From: Cyclobacteriaceae bacterium
GTDB taxonomy: Bacteria; Bacteroidota; Bacteroidia; Cytophagales; Cyclobacteriaceae
Assembly: GCA_016787645.1 (NCBI GenBank)
Contig: JAEUUF010000022.1
Location: 372,001-436,000, forward strand
Reading direction: 5' to 3'
DNA length: 64,000 bases
Position numbers and translations under genes: made by a program. The notes below the pieces were generated by a model. The model was not told the DNA's origin, searched no databases, and worked only from the letters and a program-made list of their open reading frames with translations. This document shows, piece after piece, positions 9,388-16,851 of the stretch. Positions within the stretch are counted from its first letter, which is position 1; each line of letters opens with the position of its first letter.

Positions 9388-9762
9388 ATGAAATCTGCAG
9401 AAGACCATAAATTGAAGAAGCTCATTGTCGTGGGCGACCGTGTGCTGATCCGCCCGGCAAAAGACTCTGACAAAACGGAAAGTGGATTATACCTGCCGCC
9501 GGGTGTGCAGGAAAAAGAGAAAATTCAGAAAGGATACATTATTCTCACCGGTCCCGGCTATCCCCTGCCCTTGCCTGCTGATGAGGACGACGTGTGGAAA
9601 GGAAAGGAGGAATCCGTGAAATACCTCCCCCTCCAGGCACGCGAAGGGGATCTCGCTATCTTCCTGCAAAAGGGCGCCATTGAGGTGATCTACGAAAAGG
9701 AAAAATACTTCATCGTTCCCCAGGCTTCGATCCTCATGCTCGAACGGGAAGAAGATCTTTAA
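9388..9762 (+). CDS. GroES-like co-chaperonin (Cpn10 family), extended
   Basis: A 124-residue protein with the Cpn10 layout: VVGDRVLIRPAKDSDKTESGLYLP near the N-terminus (mobile-loop region) and a C-terminal strand around YFIVPQASIL. It is about 25-30 residues longer than ordinary GroES, with the extra material in the middle (an acidic segment around residues 65-85) and at the N-terminus. No groEL is adjacent, so this is probably a second, specialised Cpn10 beside a canonical groESL elsewhere. The start is the ATG at 9388, 14 bases after the RmuC-like gene. It could bind GroEL or have drifted to another role. Confidence 0.75.
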   Translation: MKSAEDHKLKKLIVVGDRVLIRPAKDSDKTESGLYLPPGVQEKEKIQKGYIILTGPGYPLPLPADEDDVWKGKEESVKYLPLQAREGDLAIFLQKGAIEVIYEKEKYFIVPQASILMLEREEDL

Positions 9763-9783
9763 CGGGAAAACATCAGTTACCAT

Positions 9784-9990
9784 ATGAGCGGCTTATCGCT
9801 GGACGTACTTCGCGTAGGAAAGCGTTACCGGGTGGTGAACTTCGGCGATCGTCACGACGTGGAAATCGAAGAGGCCATCGGAAAAGGTGATTTCAAGGTG
9901 AAAGACATTCACACCCTCGAACACTATCGCCTGTCAGAGATTACGCGCTACGGTAAGGGCAAGGACTTTGAGATTCGGGATCTCACCTGA
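9784..9990 (+). CDS. Small conserved-looking protein of unknown function
   Basis: A 68-residue protein, no signal peptide, no membrane helix and no cysteines. It is rich in charged residues, with alternating short strands (YRVVNF, VEIEEA, FKVKDI) that suggest a small beta-barrel fold. It follows the GroES-like gene by 21 bases on the same strand, ending a four-gene run that begins at 7510. The stop codon abuts that of the convergent cytochrome gene. I do not recognise a family; the coding call rests on open frame, codon use and context. Confidence 0.6.
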   Translation: MSGLSLDVLRVGKRYRVVNFGDRHDVEIEEAIGKGDFKVKDIHTLEHYRLSEITRYGKGKDFEIRDLT

Positions 9991-11037
9991 TCATTTCATC
10001 GAGAGGATCCACTGCCTCACGAGATCAACTCCCTCTGTGTGCACCAGTTTTCTTCCCATTTCCGGCATCATGATCCCGGGATCGGTGGATTCAATACGAT
10101 AAAGCAGGATGGACTCTTCCGGGTGACCGGGTACCACACTATACAGGCGGCCGCCTGATCCTTTGCCCGCCGCGACGGGAGCTTTGCCAATACCAAGGGC
10201 CAATGCGGAGGTGACATCCGCCGAAAGATGAAGACCGGATGTTTTTGCCTGCCCGTCCGGACGATGGCAATGCGCACAATTTATTTCCAGCCATGAGCGG
10301 GCACGGTCCGCTATGGCCTCATGGGGATTTTCATAAGACGCCAAGCGCGGCACCTTGGAAGTATCTGGCAGATCGGTCAGGAGGCCAGCATCGCGCCACG
10401 CGGTTAACTGTACACCATGATTCAGCTGTCGGGCTGTTGGACCGATCGGCATCACCTTGTCTCCCTTGAGGTGGCACCCTTTGCACTGGTTCAGGTTGGG
10501 GACCGAGTAATCAATTGTCCGCATGACGCCGTCGGTATGTACCCAGGAAACCGGAATCGATTTACCGGCCACTTCGAGGTAGGCTTCAGTTTGCTCCTTA
10601 TTCCATATGTACGCGAGCGGCTCCCACGTTCCCCCTTTCAGAATGAGCAAGCGTGTTTCCAGCAGCCTCACCTTTTCATCCGGCTTTCGAAAATCGGCAG
10701 GATAATAAAAGTTCTTGATCAGGACAGTTCCTTCTGGAAATTCAAAGACTTCCTTTGGGTGGTAACTCATCCGGTTACCTGGGGGGAGTTTAATAAGTCG
10801 CTTCTTGAATGCGTAATCACTGAACAGGGCGGCATTGATGGAATACTCCAAGACACCCGAAGCCGGCTCCAGCCGTTTCAACTCGCCTGAAAAAAAACCG
10901 TAACTGGAAAGTGTTGGTGATCCCAACGTCGAGGAACCAGAGTAAGCCACTTCCTCTTCAACCACCACTGCCTCGTTCTTCTTGGGTTCACAACCGAACA
11001 GGCCGATGAGGACGAGTATGGCTATGAATCCTCTCAT
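9991..11037 (-). CDS. SO2930-type dihaem c-type cytochrome lipoprotein (TIGR03806-like)
   Basis: A 348-residue exported lipoprotein: the N-terminal helix ends in LFG-Cys16, a type II signal peptide. Two c-type haem sites are visible, CKGCH near residue 184 and CAHCH near residue 254, with Met residues towards the C-terminus (IMMPEMG) as possible axial ligands. The overall pattern matches the SO_2930/HNE_0200 family. It overlaps the start of the beta-helix gene's stop by four bases (ATGA), so the two are translationally coupled and probably act together, as this pair does in other genomes. Haem attachment would depend on the Ccm genes at 58310-62884. The electron partner is unknown. Confidence 0.85.
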   Translation of the reverse strand: MRGFIAILVLIGLFGCEPKKNEAVVVEEEVAYSGSSTLGSPTLSSYGFFSGELKRLEPASGVLEYSINAALFSDYAFKKRLIKLPPGNRMSYHPKEVFEFPEGTVLIKNFYYPADFRKPDEKVRLLETRLLILKGGTWEPLAYIWNKEQTEAYLEVAGKSIPVSWVHTDGVMRTIDYSVPNLNQCKGCHLKGDKVMPIGPTARQLNHGVQLTAWRDAGLLTDLPDTSKVPRLASYENPHEAIADRARSWLEINCAHCHRPDGQAKTSGLHLSADVTSALALGIGKAPVAAGKGSGGRLYSVVPGHPEESILLYRIESTDPGIMMPEMGRKLVHTEGVDLVRQWILSMK

Positions 11038-12278
11038 TGCCGGGCACTCATCATTTCGGGGGTACAGCGGAACGGACCGATATCCATAGAATACTTTTCA
11101 AAGTCATGAGCGGCATCGAGGTAAACAAATCGTACGTCGCCATTTTCGTCAAAGCAGATTTCCCGTTGCGGCCTTTTCGGATCGTCAATTCCGTCGAAGA
11201 GCAAGTCAGGAGGAGTAAAAGGGGATTTGAGGATCAGCAGTTTTCCAATGTCATTGCTGACGGCCGGGAACCAATGCGAATTGGTTATTCGGTTGCGGTA
11301 GATACGGATGTCGTAGGGGAATGCATTGTAAAGAGAATCTTCCCGGAAACGGTTATTCACCGTCTGGGCACCACCAATGGCATTGGGTTGTTCGACGGCA
11401 TCTTCATTCAGCGCCGCAACGAGTTCATAACTCACGATCGCCACGCCCACCGTTTGATTGTCGATGATCTCATTATCATACAGCCTGACCCCGTGGGTAG
11501 CCAGGATCATCACCCCTGATCCTGGCGGAATGCTGGCCACAATATTTCCTTCTTCCGCGAAATTTTCGTGGTTGTTGTCGTGGAGCTTGTTTTGGTAGGC
11601 GCGCGTGGTGTGTCCGTATTGCGTCAACCCGGGAAGGTCGAAGATGAGAAGCCCACCTGTATTGTCATATGCTTCGTTGCCATAGATTTCGACCCAACGG
11701 GAATTCTCTGCTTCAATTCCTGCCACATTCCAATACGCCGTATTATTACGAATGATGACGGAATCGGACTGTCCCACATAAATTCCGGCGTCAGAGGATC
11801 CGACCGCAATGCACTCTTCCATCAAAACATTCTTACAGAGCACCGGGTAGATGGCATAAGCTCCGTTTTCTGTTTTAGGACCGCCGGTCCACACCGACCG
11901 GATTCGACGGAAGGTGATTCCCCGTGTGTCATTTACTTTCAGGTTATCGCCTTTCGCATCCTCCACCGAAAAATCTTCCAGCACAATATTATGGCAATTG
12001 CTCACCTGGAGACCTTGTGCTCCTTCCAGTTGATTCTTCCAGGAAAGCACCGTCTTGTCCATGCCTTTGCCCCGGATGACGATATTGGCTTTTCCGTCCA
12101 TCGTCAGGCTTCGGGTGAACATGAAATTTCCTTCCGGCAACTCAATCGTGTCGCCGTCTGCCACCGTGATCAATTGAGTTTGGAGGGATCGTTCAATATT
12201 TTTCCACGAGCGATCCACGGGCTTTGTGCAAGTAGCCAGGAGTGTGATTAAAAATCCACTGATGAGCAGTCGGTTCAT
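11034..12278 (-). CDS. Parallel beta-helix lipoprotein (TIGR03805-like)
   Basis: A 414-residue secreted lipoprotein. The ATG at 12278 gives a signal peptide ending LLAT-Cys, so this start is preferred to a TTG 18 bases upstream. Residues about 60-300 hold repeated short strands of the right-handed beta-helix type (VLEDFSVEDAKGDNLKV, VIIRNNTAYWNVAGIEAEN), as in polysaccharide lyases and mannuronan epimerases. The family is usually found beside the SO2930-type cytochrome, as here. An enzymatic role on a polysaccharide is possible but no catalytic residues can be assigned. The operon has a good promoter at 12294-12325. Confidence 0.83.
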   Translation of the reverse strand: MNRLLISGFLITLLATCTKPVDRSWKNIERSLQTQLITVADGDTIELPEGNFMFTRSLTMDGKANIVIRGKGMDKTVLSWKNQLEGAQGLQVSNCHNIVLEDFSVEDAKGDNLKVNDTRGITFRRIRSVWTGGPKTENGAYAIYPVLCKNVLMEECIAVGSSDAGIYVGQSDSVIIRNNTAYWNVAGIEAENSRWVEIYGNEAYDNTGGLLIFDLPGLTQYGHTTRAYQNKLHDNNHENFAEEGNIVASIPPGSGVMILATHGVRLYDNEIIDNQTVGVAIVSYELVAALNEDAVEQPNAIGGAQTVNNRFREDSLYNAFPYDIRIYRNRITNSHWFPAVSNDIGKLLILKSPFTPPDLLFDGIDDPKRPQREICFDENGDVRFVYLDAAHDFEKYSMDIGPFRCTPEMMSARQ

Positions 12279-12293
12279 GCATGGAGGTCTAAT

Positions 12294-12325
12294 CAAATGT
12301 AGGGAATTCGTCAGCGATCCTGAAA
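12294..12325 (-). promoter_or_regulatory. Promoter of the beta-helix/cytochrome operon
   Basis: On the minus strand TTTC (12325-12322), a 20-base spacer and TACATTTG (12301-12294). The -7 box is an exact TAnnTTTG match and the -33 box differs from TTTG at one base. The start codon at 12278 lies 15 bases downstream of the box, giving a leader of roughly 10 bases. The same TTTC-N20-TAnnTTTG layout occurs before pepP. Confidence 0.6.
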
Positions 12326-12335
12326 ACGGCCGAGA

Positions 12336-14639
12336 TCACTTGAAGTCGACCACAAAACGCTGCTCGGTCGTCACGAGATGGCCCGTTGACGTGGTTCCCA
12401 ACACCCTGATCCAGTAGGTCCCGGGAATGTCGGAGGTTCTGAAGGAAATGGTTGCTGTTCCTGTACTATCCGTCTCCGCGAGTGGTGTCCAGTACAGCAG
12501 GCTCCTTAAGTCGGGAACCCGAGGCCGGCTGGGGTAGCGGGTTGATACGGTCAACGTGGGGCTAAGGCCATCCAATTCATGGAGTTCTTTTTCAAGAAAA
12601 CTTCGCGTTTCTTCTGGCACACGCGTCTGAACAAAAACAACCCCGTCTTTGGCCAGGTTCTCGAGTCGATTGAGCTTGGCGATTTCATTGATGACTTTGA
12701 CAGATACGATGTCCTTCGGGGACAGCGACAGAAAGTAGCGCGTATTGGTGGTCATATATCCATCAATGACAAAGAGCGGTGGTCCTTCTGCATAACGCTG
12801 GGCGGCGAAGGGAGAATGGGTGTATAGATCCACGTGCACAATGCTATCTCCTCCCCGATACCGAAACTTAAGCGCAGGAATTACTTCGAGCATCAATTCA
12901 CGCATAGTTTCAAAAGGGACATATTCGCCAGGATTGACGACAATATCTGCGTCCTGGAATTCGTCCTCCAATCGCGCATTGAAGTTGGAGGAAACCTCAG
13001 AGGTTTTTTCTTCGGCGAGAAAGAAACCATAGGAACGATCAATGCTTCGTCTTTTTTTCCTTAGTGCTCCGTACGGATCGGCCTGGTTACCTTCCAAATA
13101 ATGGTCCTGGTTTGCCGCCATGATTTCTCCCGGGTTGACCGACCAGTCTACACTTACGTTGGGCACCAGCTTACCCTGGTGAATGACCTTATAAAATACT
13201 TTGTCGGATCCCATGAAATCGTAAATTTTTGGAAAGCTGAAATTACCCGATCCATCAATCGCGGTCTCATACTGGATAAGGTCATTCTGCAGATAGATCA
13301 CGATCCGGCTTAGGTAGGGGAGCGGGTTGGATGGATCATTCGAGATCACACGCCCCATCAGCGTAAGGTTCGAACTGTGGATCAACAATGGGTATTCCGG
13401 TACTACTTTCGGCGGAATCGGCATGGTGATAATCTCCTGGTCAATGCGGCTGGCCGGCAAGGTCCAATCAAAACCGGGTGGAGAGGAACGCAATTCAAGT
13501 GTTGGATCCGGGGTTCGCAGCGGCCTGAGCCTCACTTCATCGGGGATGACCGCAATGGCCAGGGCGGCCTGAATCGGTTGCCCGCCCTCATCGCTTACTG
13601 TGAAGCTCACATTCATGTCTTGTCGCAGCACCGCCGATTCCGGCAGACCGGAAATGGATACCTCACCATTTGCTTTTGGCACGATATAAAATGGTCGGTA
13701 AGCAAGTATCTTCAACTGGTTGTCTACCAAATACAATTCAGAAAAGCCTTCAGGAAAAAAGTCAGGCGCCACCAAAAGATTGGCTCGATCCTGTGCGTTG
13801 AATTTTATTTCCTGGGAATGATAAATCTCACGCCGGGCAATCAGTAACAAGGATGCCGTGCGCGGTCCTTTGGGACCTGCCGCCATATCCAATACCCAGG
13901 TTTGCTTCGGGCCGCGATACACGCGCATGGTCAACGCGTCTGCCTCGACCGGCGGCATATCCTGCTGGCTGACTTTCTCTCCCGAGGTGTACTCGAGCCA
14001 ATATCTTTGTCCTTTTTGAGGAAGAAATTGCACGGTCGCCAGGCTGCCGTCAAAGAGAACGGAGGATACCCGTCCTTCGTCACTGTACAGGGCAGCGGAA
14101 GCAGGGACTTTGCCTTTTGCTCGTACCACAACCCGGTTGAGCACACCCGGAACGATATGCCCTCCCTCCGGGTGGAATGTCAATACTTCACTGGTGCGGG
14201 GCTGAGCTTCAATCTTCTTCTCTCCGACAACCATCAGGTAAGTAGTGAGTCCGTAGGCCATTGTCATCCGATCGCTGTAGAATCGAACCTCGTAGAACCC
14301 AGGTGCCAGCGAATCCGGAAGGATCAACTGGTTGGCGGCGCCAAACCGTTGACAAGAAACCATCTCACGGGCGCAGATGCTTCCTTTGGGATTCAGCAGT
14401 TCCAGGGTCAGCAGGGATCGTTCAGCGACAATGCGCTCCGCTTCCGTGAGAATGAAAAGTCGGAAAAATGCGGTGTCGCCCGGCGCATACTTGTCTTGGG
14501 CAAAGAATACCAATGGACGCATTCCCGGGAATTGAGTACGACTCTCGGGTAATTGCCGATTCAACTCCGGCAAAACATTCACCTGGGCATCCGCGATGCC
14601 CGCGAGGAATAAACCGAACAAAAGAATCCTGATGCGCAT
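12336..14639 (-). CDS. Macroglobulin-like MG2 protein with TonB-plug-like segment
   Basis: A 767-residue exported protein. The ATG at 14639 gives a signal peptide ending ADA-Gln19. The N-terminal part has an MG2-type strand pattern (YAPGDTAFFRLFIL near residue 55), followed by several beta-sandwich segments. Residues about 610-690 resemble a TonB-receptor plug (PPLFVIDGYM, then a SPKDIVSVKVI strand and a DGVVFVQTR end), but there is no outer-membrane barrel after it. The last 60 residues return to a macroglobulin-like sandwich. It is the last gene of the TonB receptor/DUF4249 operon and overlaps the preceding gene by one base. Probably periplasmic or surface bound. Exact function unknown. Confidence 0.75.
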   Translation of the reverse strand: MRIRILLFGLFLAGIADAQVNVLPELNRQLPESRTQFPGMRPLVFFAQDKYAPGDTAFFRLFILTEAERIVAERSLLTLELLNPKGSICAREMVSCQRFGAANQLILPDSLAPGFYEVRFYSDRMTMAYGLTTYLMVVGEKKIEAQPRTSEVLTFHPEGGHIVPGVLNRVVVRAKGKVPASAALYSDEGRVSSVLFDGSLATVQFLPQKGQRYWLEYTSGEKVSQQDMPPVEADALTMRVYRGPKQTWVLDMAAGPKGPRTASLLLIARREIYHSQEIKFNAQDRANLLVAPDFFPEGFSELYLVDNQLKILAYRPFYIVPKANGEVSISGLPESAVLRQDMNVSFTVSDEGGQPIQAALAIAVIPDEVRLRPLRTPDPTLELRSSPPGFDWTLPASRIDQEIITMPIPPKVVPEYPLLIHSSNLTLMGRVISNDPSNPLPYLSRIVIYLQNDLIQYETAIDGSGNFSFPKIYDFMGSDKVFYKVIHQGKLVPNVSVDWSVNPGEIMAANQDHYLEGNQADPYGALRKKRRSIDRSYGFFLAEEKTSEVSSNFNARLEDEFQDADIVVNPGEYVPFETMRELMLEVIPALKFRYRGGDSIVHVDLYTHSPFAAQRYAEGPPLFVIDGYMTTNTRYFLSLSPKDIVSVKVINEIAKLNRLENLAKDGVVFVQTRVPEETRSFLEKELHELDGLSPTLTVSTRYPSRPRVPDLRSLLYWTPLAETDSTGTATISFRTSDIPGTYWIRVLGTTSTGHLVTTEQRFVVDFK

Positions 14640-15712
14640 CAATTCCAAAAAGGTGGTACGGTGGTGGTAGAATTTTCGACTACGCTGCGGCAATCGCCGG
14701 CGATGGCTTCCGACACCAGCTCCAATGGCACAGCGCTTTTGTTGATGTAGATATATCCTTTTGTCAACGCAGCCGCCGAGAAAACGCCAATCACCTTCCC
14801 GCCGCCGCTCAAGGCTTTCACATTCCCGTTCAATTCAAAGAACGGTGGCTGGAACAAACTCCCGGCATTGCTGATTTGACGCTTCAGATCAAAGTAGAAA
14901 TCATATACTGGTTGTGAGATCTCCATTTGAGTTACTTCCACGCGGTATCGGTCATTAAATGTGTAATTGTTGATGGGGATAAACCGGATGAATGTTCGAT
15001 TGATCGAGGTGGGTCCGGCCGTCCGTGTATCGGAGACAATGGGAATTGTCTCCCGTTCCGAGGCATAGCAAACGCAACACGCGCATCCTTCCGCGCAGGG
15101 AAGTGTGATCTTAGGGCACTCATCCGGCGGCAAAACACAATTGGGATCCGGGACCAGGATCAGGGAGGGATCGGTGACCAGCTTGTAAGTTCCGTTGAAT
15201 TTCCACCGTATTCGCCGGCTGCTGGATGGGCCCAATGTCGAGTTTACATAAACATTGAATCCGGGTTCCACGACGCCCGTATTCGTGTTTTCGGTCTCGG
15301 TGTACTCATAGAAAATCGAATCCAGGTTCCCGGCAGGTGCCATGCGTTCTGCGGTTGATTCAATGCTGATGCCCCCGGGGAGTGTGCCTCGCAAAGTGTA
15401 AGTTCGGCCAATAGTTCCCACCAAGGTGTTGGTCACGTACAATCCTTTGCCGACACCCAACAACCCATCCGTGTTACCCGCATCATCGGAGATCGTCAGG
15501 CTGGCACCGTCAACTCCCACGCGGTCATAGTAGGTGCCATCGACGGGGAAGGCTTTGCTTATCTTAATCGTATCCGGTCCAGGCTGGTCGGTAACGAAAC
15601 CGTCAATGATAAATGGAAGTTCTTCCGCGGGTATCGTCAAGTTCACTTTGTCCACGCAGCCCAGCCACAGGGGAAGGCCGAGGATCAGGAGTTGCACAAT
15701 GGTTTTCTTCAC
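14639..15712 (-). CDS. DUF4249 lipoprotein, downstream copy
   Basis: A 357-residue lipoprotein. The GTG at 15712 aligns exactly with the start region of the upstream copy and gives a signal peptide ending WLG-Cys. The body is beta-rich and follows the DUF4249 pattern: a conserved CVDKVNL N-terminus, FVTDQPGPDTIKIS, and the C-terminal PVYDFYFDLKRQI element. DUF4249 proteins are typically encoded beside TonB receptors in this phylum and are presumed surface partners. A cysteine-rich loop (near residue 210) contains CAEGCACCVC, preceded by an insert of about 13 residues with two more cysteines that the other copy lacks. Nearly all the rest is identical or similar to that copy. Confidence 0.85.
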   Translation of the reverse strand: MKKTIVQLLILGLPLWLGCVDKVNLTIPAEELPFIIDGFVTDQPGPDTIKISKAFPVDGTYYDRVGVDGASLTISDDAGNTDGLLGVGKGLYVTNTLVGTIGRTYTLRGTLPGGISIESTAERMAPAGNLDSIFYEYTETENTNTGVVEPGFNVYVNSTLGPSSSRRIRWKFNGTYKLVTDPSLILVPDPNCVLPPDECPKITLPCAEGCACCVCYASERETIPIVSDTRTAGPTSINRTFIRFIPINNYTFNDRYRVEVTQMEISQPVYDFYFDLKRQISNAGSLFQPPFFELNGNVKALSGGGKVIGVFSAAALTKGYIYINKSAVPLELVSEAIAGDCRSVVENSTTTVPPFWN

Positions 15713-15759
15713 GCGGTGCTGTGACCATGGCCGGTTCTGTTCATGCACCCGGTGAACCG

Positions 15760-15805
15760 GGATGTCCCTTAGGAATATGCCGAATAGATCAATCCTGTTA
15801 TGCAT
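15760..15805 (-). pseudogene. Remnant of the 5' end of the MG2/plug gene
   Basis: Downstream of the upstream DUF4249 copy a start codon in ATGA (15805) opens a frame beginning MHNRIDLFGIFL. The intact MG2 gene starts MRIRILLFGLFL in the same ATGA context at 14639. About 30 of 46 bases agree by eye, including runs such as CAGGATT and TATTCCT. After about 46 bases similarity stops and the frame reads on without a signal-peptide end into the downstream DUF4249 gene. I read it as a truncated copy left by the tandem duplication. Confidence 0.55.
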
Positions 15806-16845
15806 CAGTTCCAAAATGGAGGGACAGTGGTGGTGGAATTTTCTACAACACTTCGACAATCGCCGGCGATAGCTTCGGATACCAGCTCGAAAGGCACAGC
15901 GCTTTTTTTGATGTAGATATATTTTTTGATCAATGCAGCCGCCGAGAAAACGCCAATCACATTCGCGCCACTGTTTAGTGCCCTCACGTTTCCATTCAAT
16001 TCAAAGAATGGTGGCTGGAATAAACTTGCGGCATTGATTATTTGTCGCTTCAGGTCAAAGTAGAAATCATATACCGGCTGAGAGATTTCCATTTGTGTCA
16101 CTTCCACTCGGTAACGGTCATTGAACGTGTAATTACTGATGGGGATGAAATGAATGAATGTGCGGTTGATCGAAGTCGATCCGGCCGTACGTGTATCGGA
16201 TACTATGGGGGTTGTCTCGAATTCAGAGGCAAAGCAAACGCAACATTGGCATCTTTCCGCACAGGCGAGCGGGCGGGGAGTCTGGATTAGCGAGGGATCG
16301 GTGACCAGTTTATAGGTTCCGTAGAATTTCCACCGAATTCGCAGACTGCTGGATGGATCGAACGTAGAATTCACATAGACATTGAATCCGGGTTCCAGGA
16401 CGCCTGTATTCGTGTTTTCAGTCTCGGTGTACTCATAATAAATCGAGTCCAGGTTCCCCGCAGGTGCCATACGCTCTGCAGTTGATTCTATGCCGATGCC
16501 GCCTGGAAGTGTTCCGCGTAATGTGTATGTCCGTCCAATAGTTCCCACCAAAGTATTGGTCACATAGAATCCTTTGCCGATACCCGTCAACCCATCGGTA
16601 TTGCCCGCATCATCGGTGATCGTCAGGTTGGCACCGTCAACGCCGACCCGGGAATAATAATTACCATCCACGGGAAAGGCTTTGCTGATCTTGACGGTGT
16701 CAGGTCCAGCCTGGTCACTCACAAAACCCTCAATGATGAATGGAAGTTTGCCCGACGGCAAAGACAAGTTCACTTTATCCACGCAGCCAAGCCACAGGGG
16801 AAAGCCGAGGATCAGGAGTTGCGCTATGCTCTTCTTATTCATCAT
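15805..16845 (-). CDS. DUF4249 lipoprotein, upstream copy
   Basis: A 346-residue lipoprotein with signal peptide ending WLG-Cys and the DUF4249 landmarks listed for the other copy. The cysteine-rich loop is shorter (CAERCQCCVC). It lies six bases after the TonB receptor stop, so receptor and lipoprotein are surely co-transcribed. Known for the family: association with TonB receptors at the outer membrane. Inferred: it forms an extracellular substrate-capture partner, and the second copy arose by tandem duplication. Start: two adjacent ATGs at 16845 and 16842 cannot be told apart. Confidence 0.86.
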   Translation of the reverse strand: MMNKKSIAQLLILGFPLWLGCVDKVNLSLPSGKLPFIIEGFVSDQAGPDTVKISKAFPVDGNYYSRVGVDGANLTITDDAGNTDGLTGIGKGFYVTNTLVGTIGRTYTLRGTLPGGIGIESTAERMAPAGNLDSIYYEYTETENTNTGVLEPGFNVYVNSTFDPSSSLRIRWKFYGTYKLVTDPSLIQTPRPLACAERCQCCVCFASEFETTPIVSDTRTAGSTSINRTFIHFIPISNYTFNDRYRVEVTQMEISQPVYDFYFDLKRQIINAASLFQPPFFELNGNVRALNSGANVIGVFSAAALIKKYIYIKKSAVPFELVSEAIAGDCRSVVENSTTTVPPFWN

Positions 16846-16851
16846 AAGCCT

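Larger units (their letters stand above)
14639..16845. repeat. Tandem duplication of a DUF4249 gene
   Basis: Two direct copies (15712-14639 and 16845-15805 on the minus strand). The proteins align end to end with long identical runs and the same last residues (VENSTTTVPPFWN). Both stop codons sit in an ATGA with a start codon of the next reading frame. Similarity continues past the stop of the upstream copy into a remnant of the macroglobulin-like gene's 5' end. The unit therefore included the gene plus the beginning of its neighbour. Confidence 0.85.
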
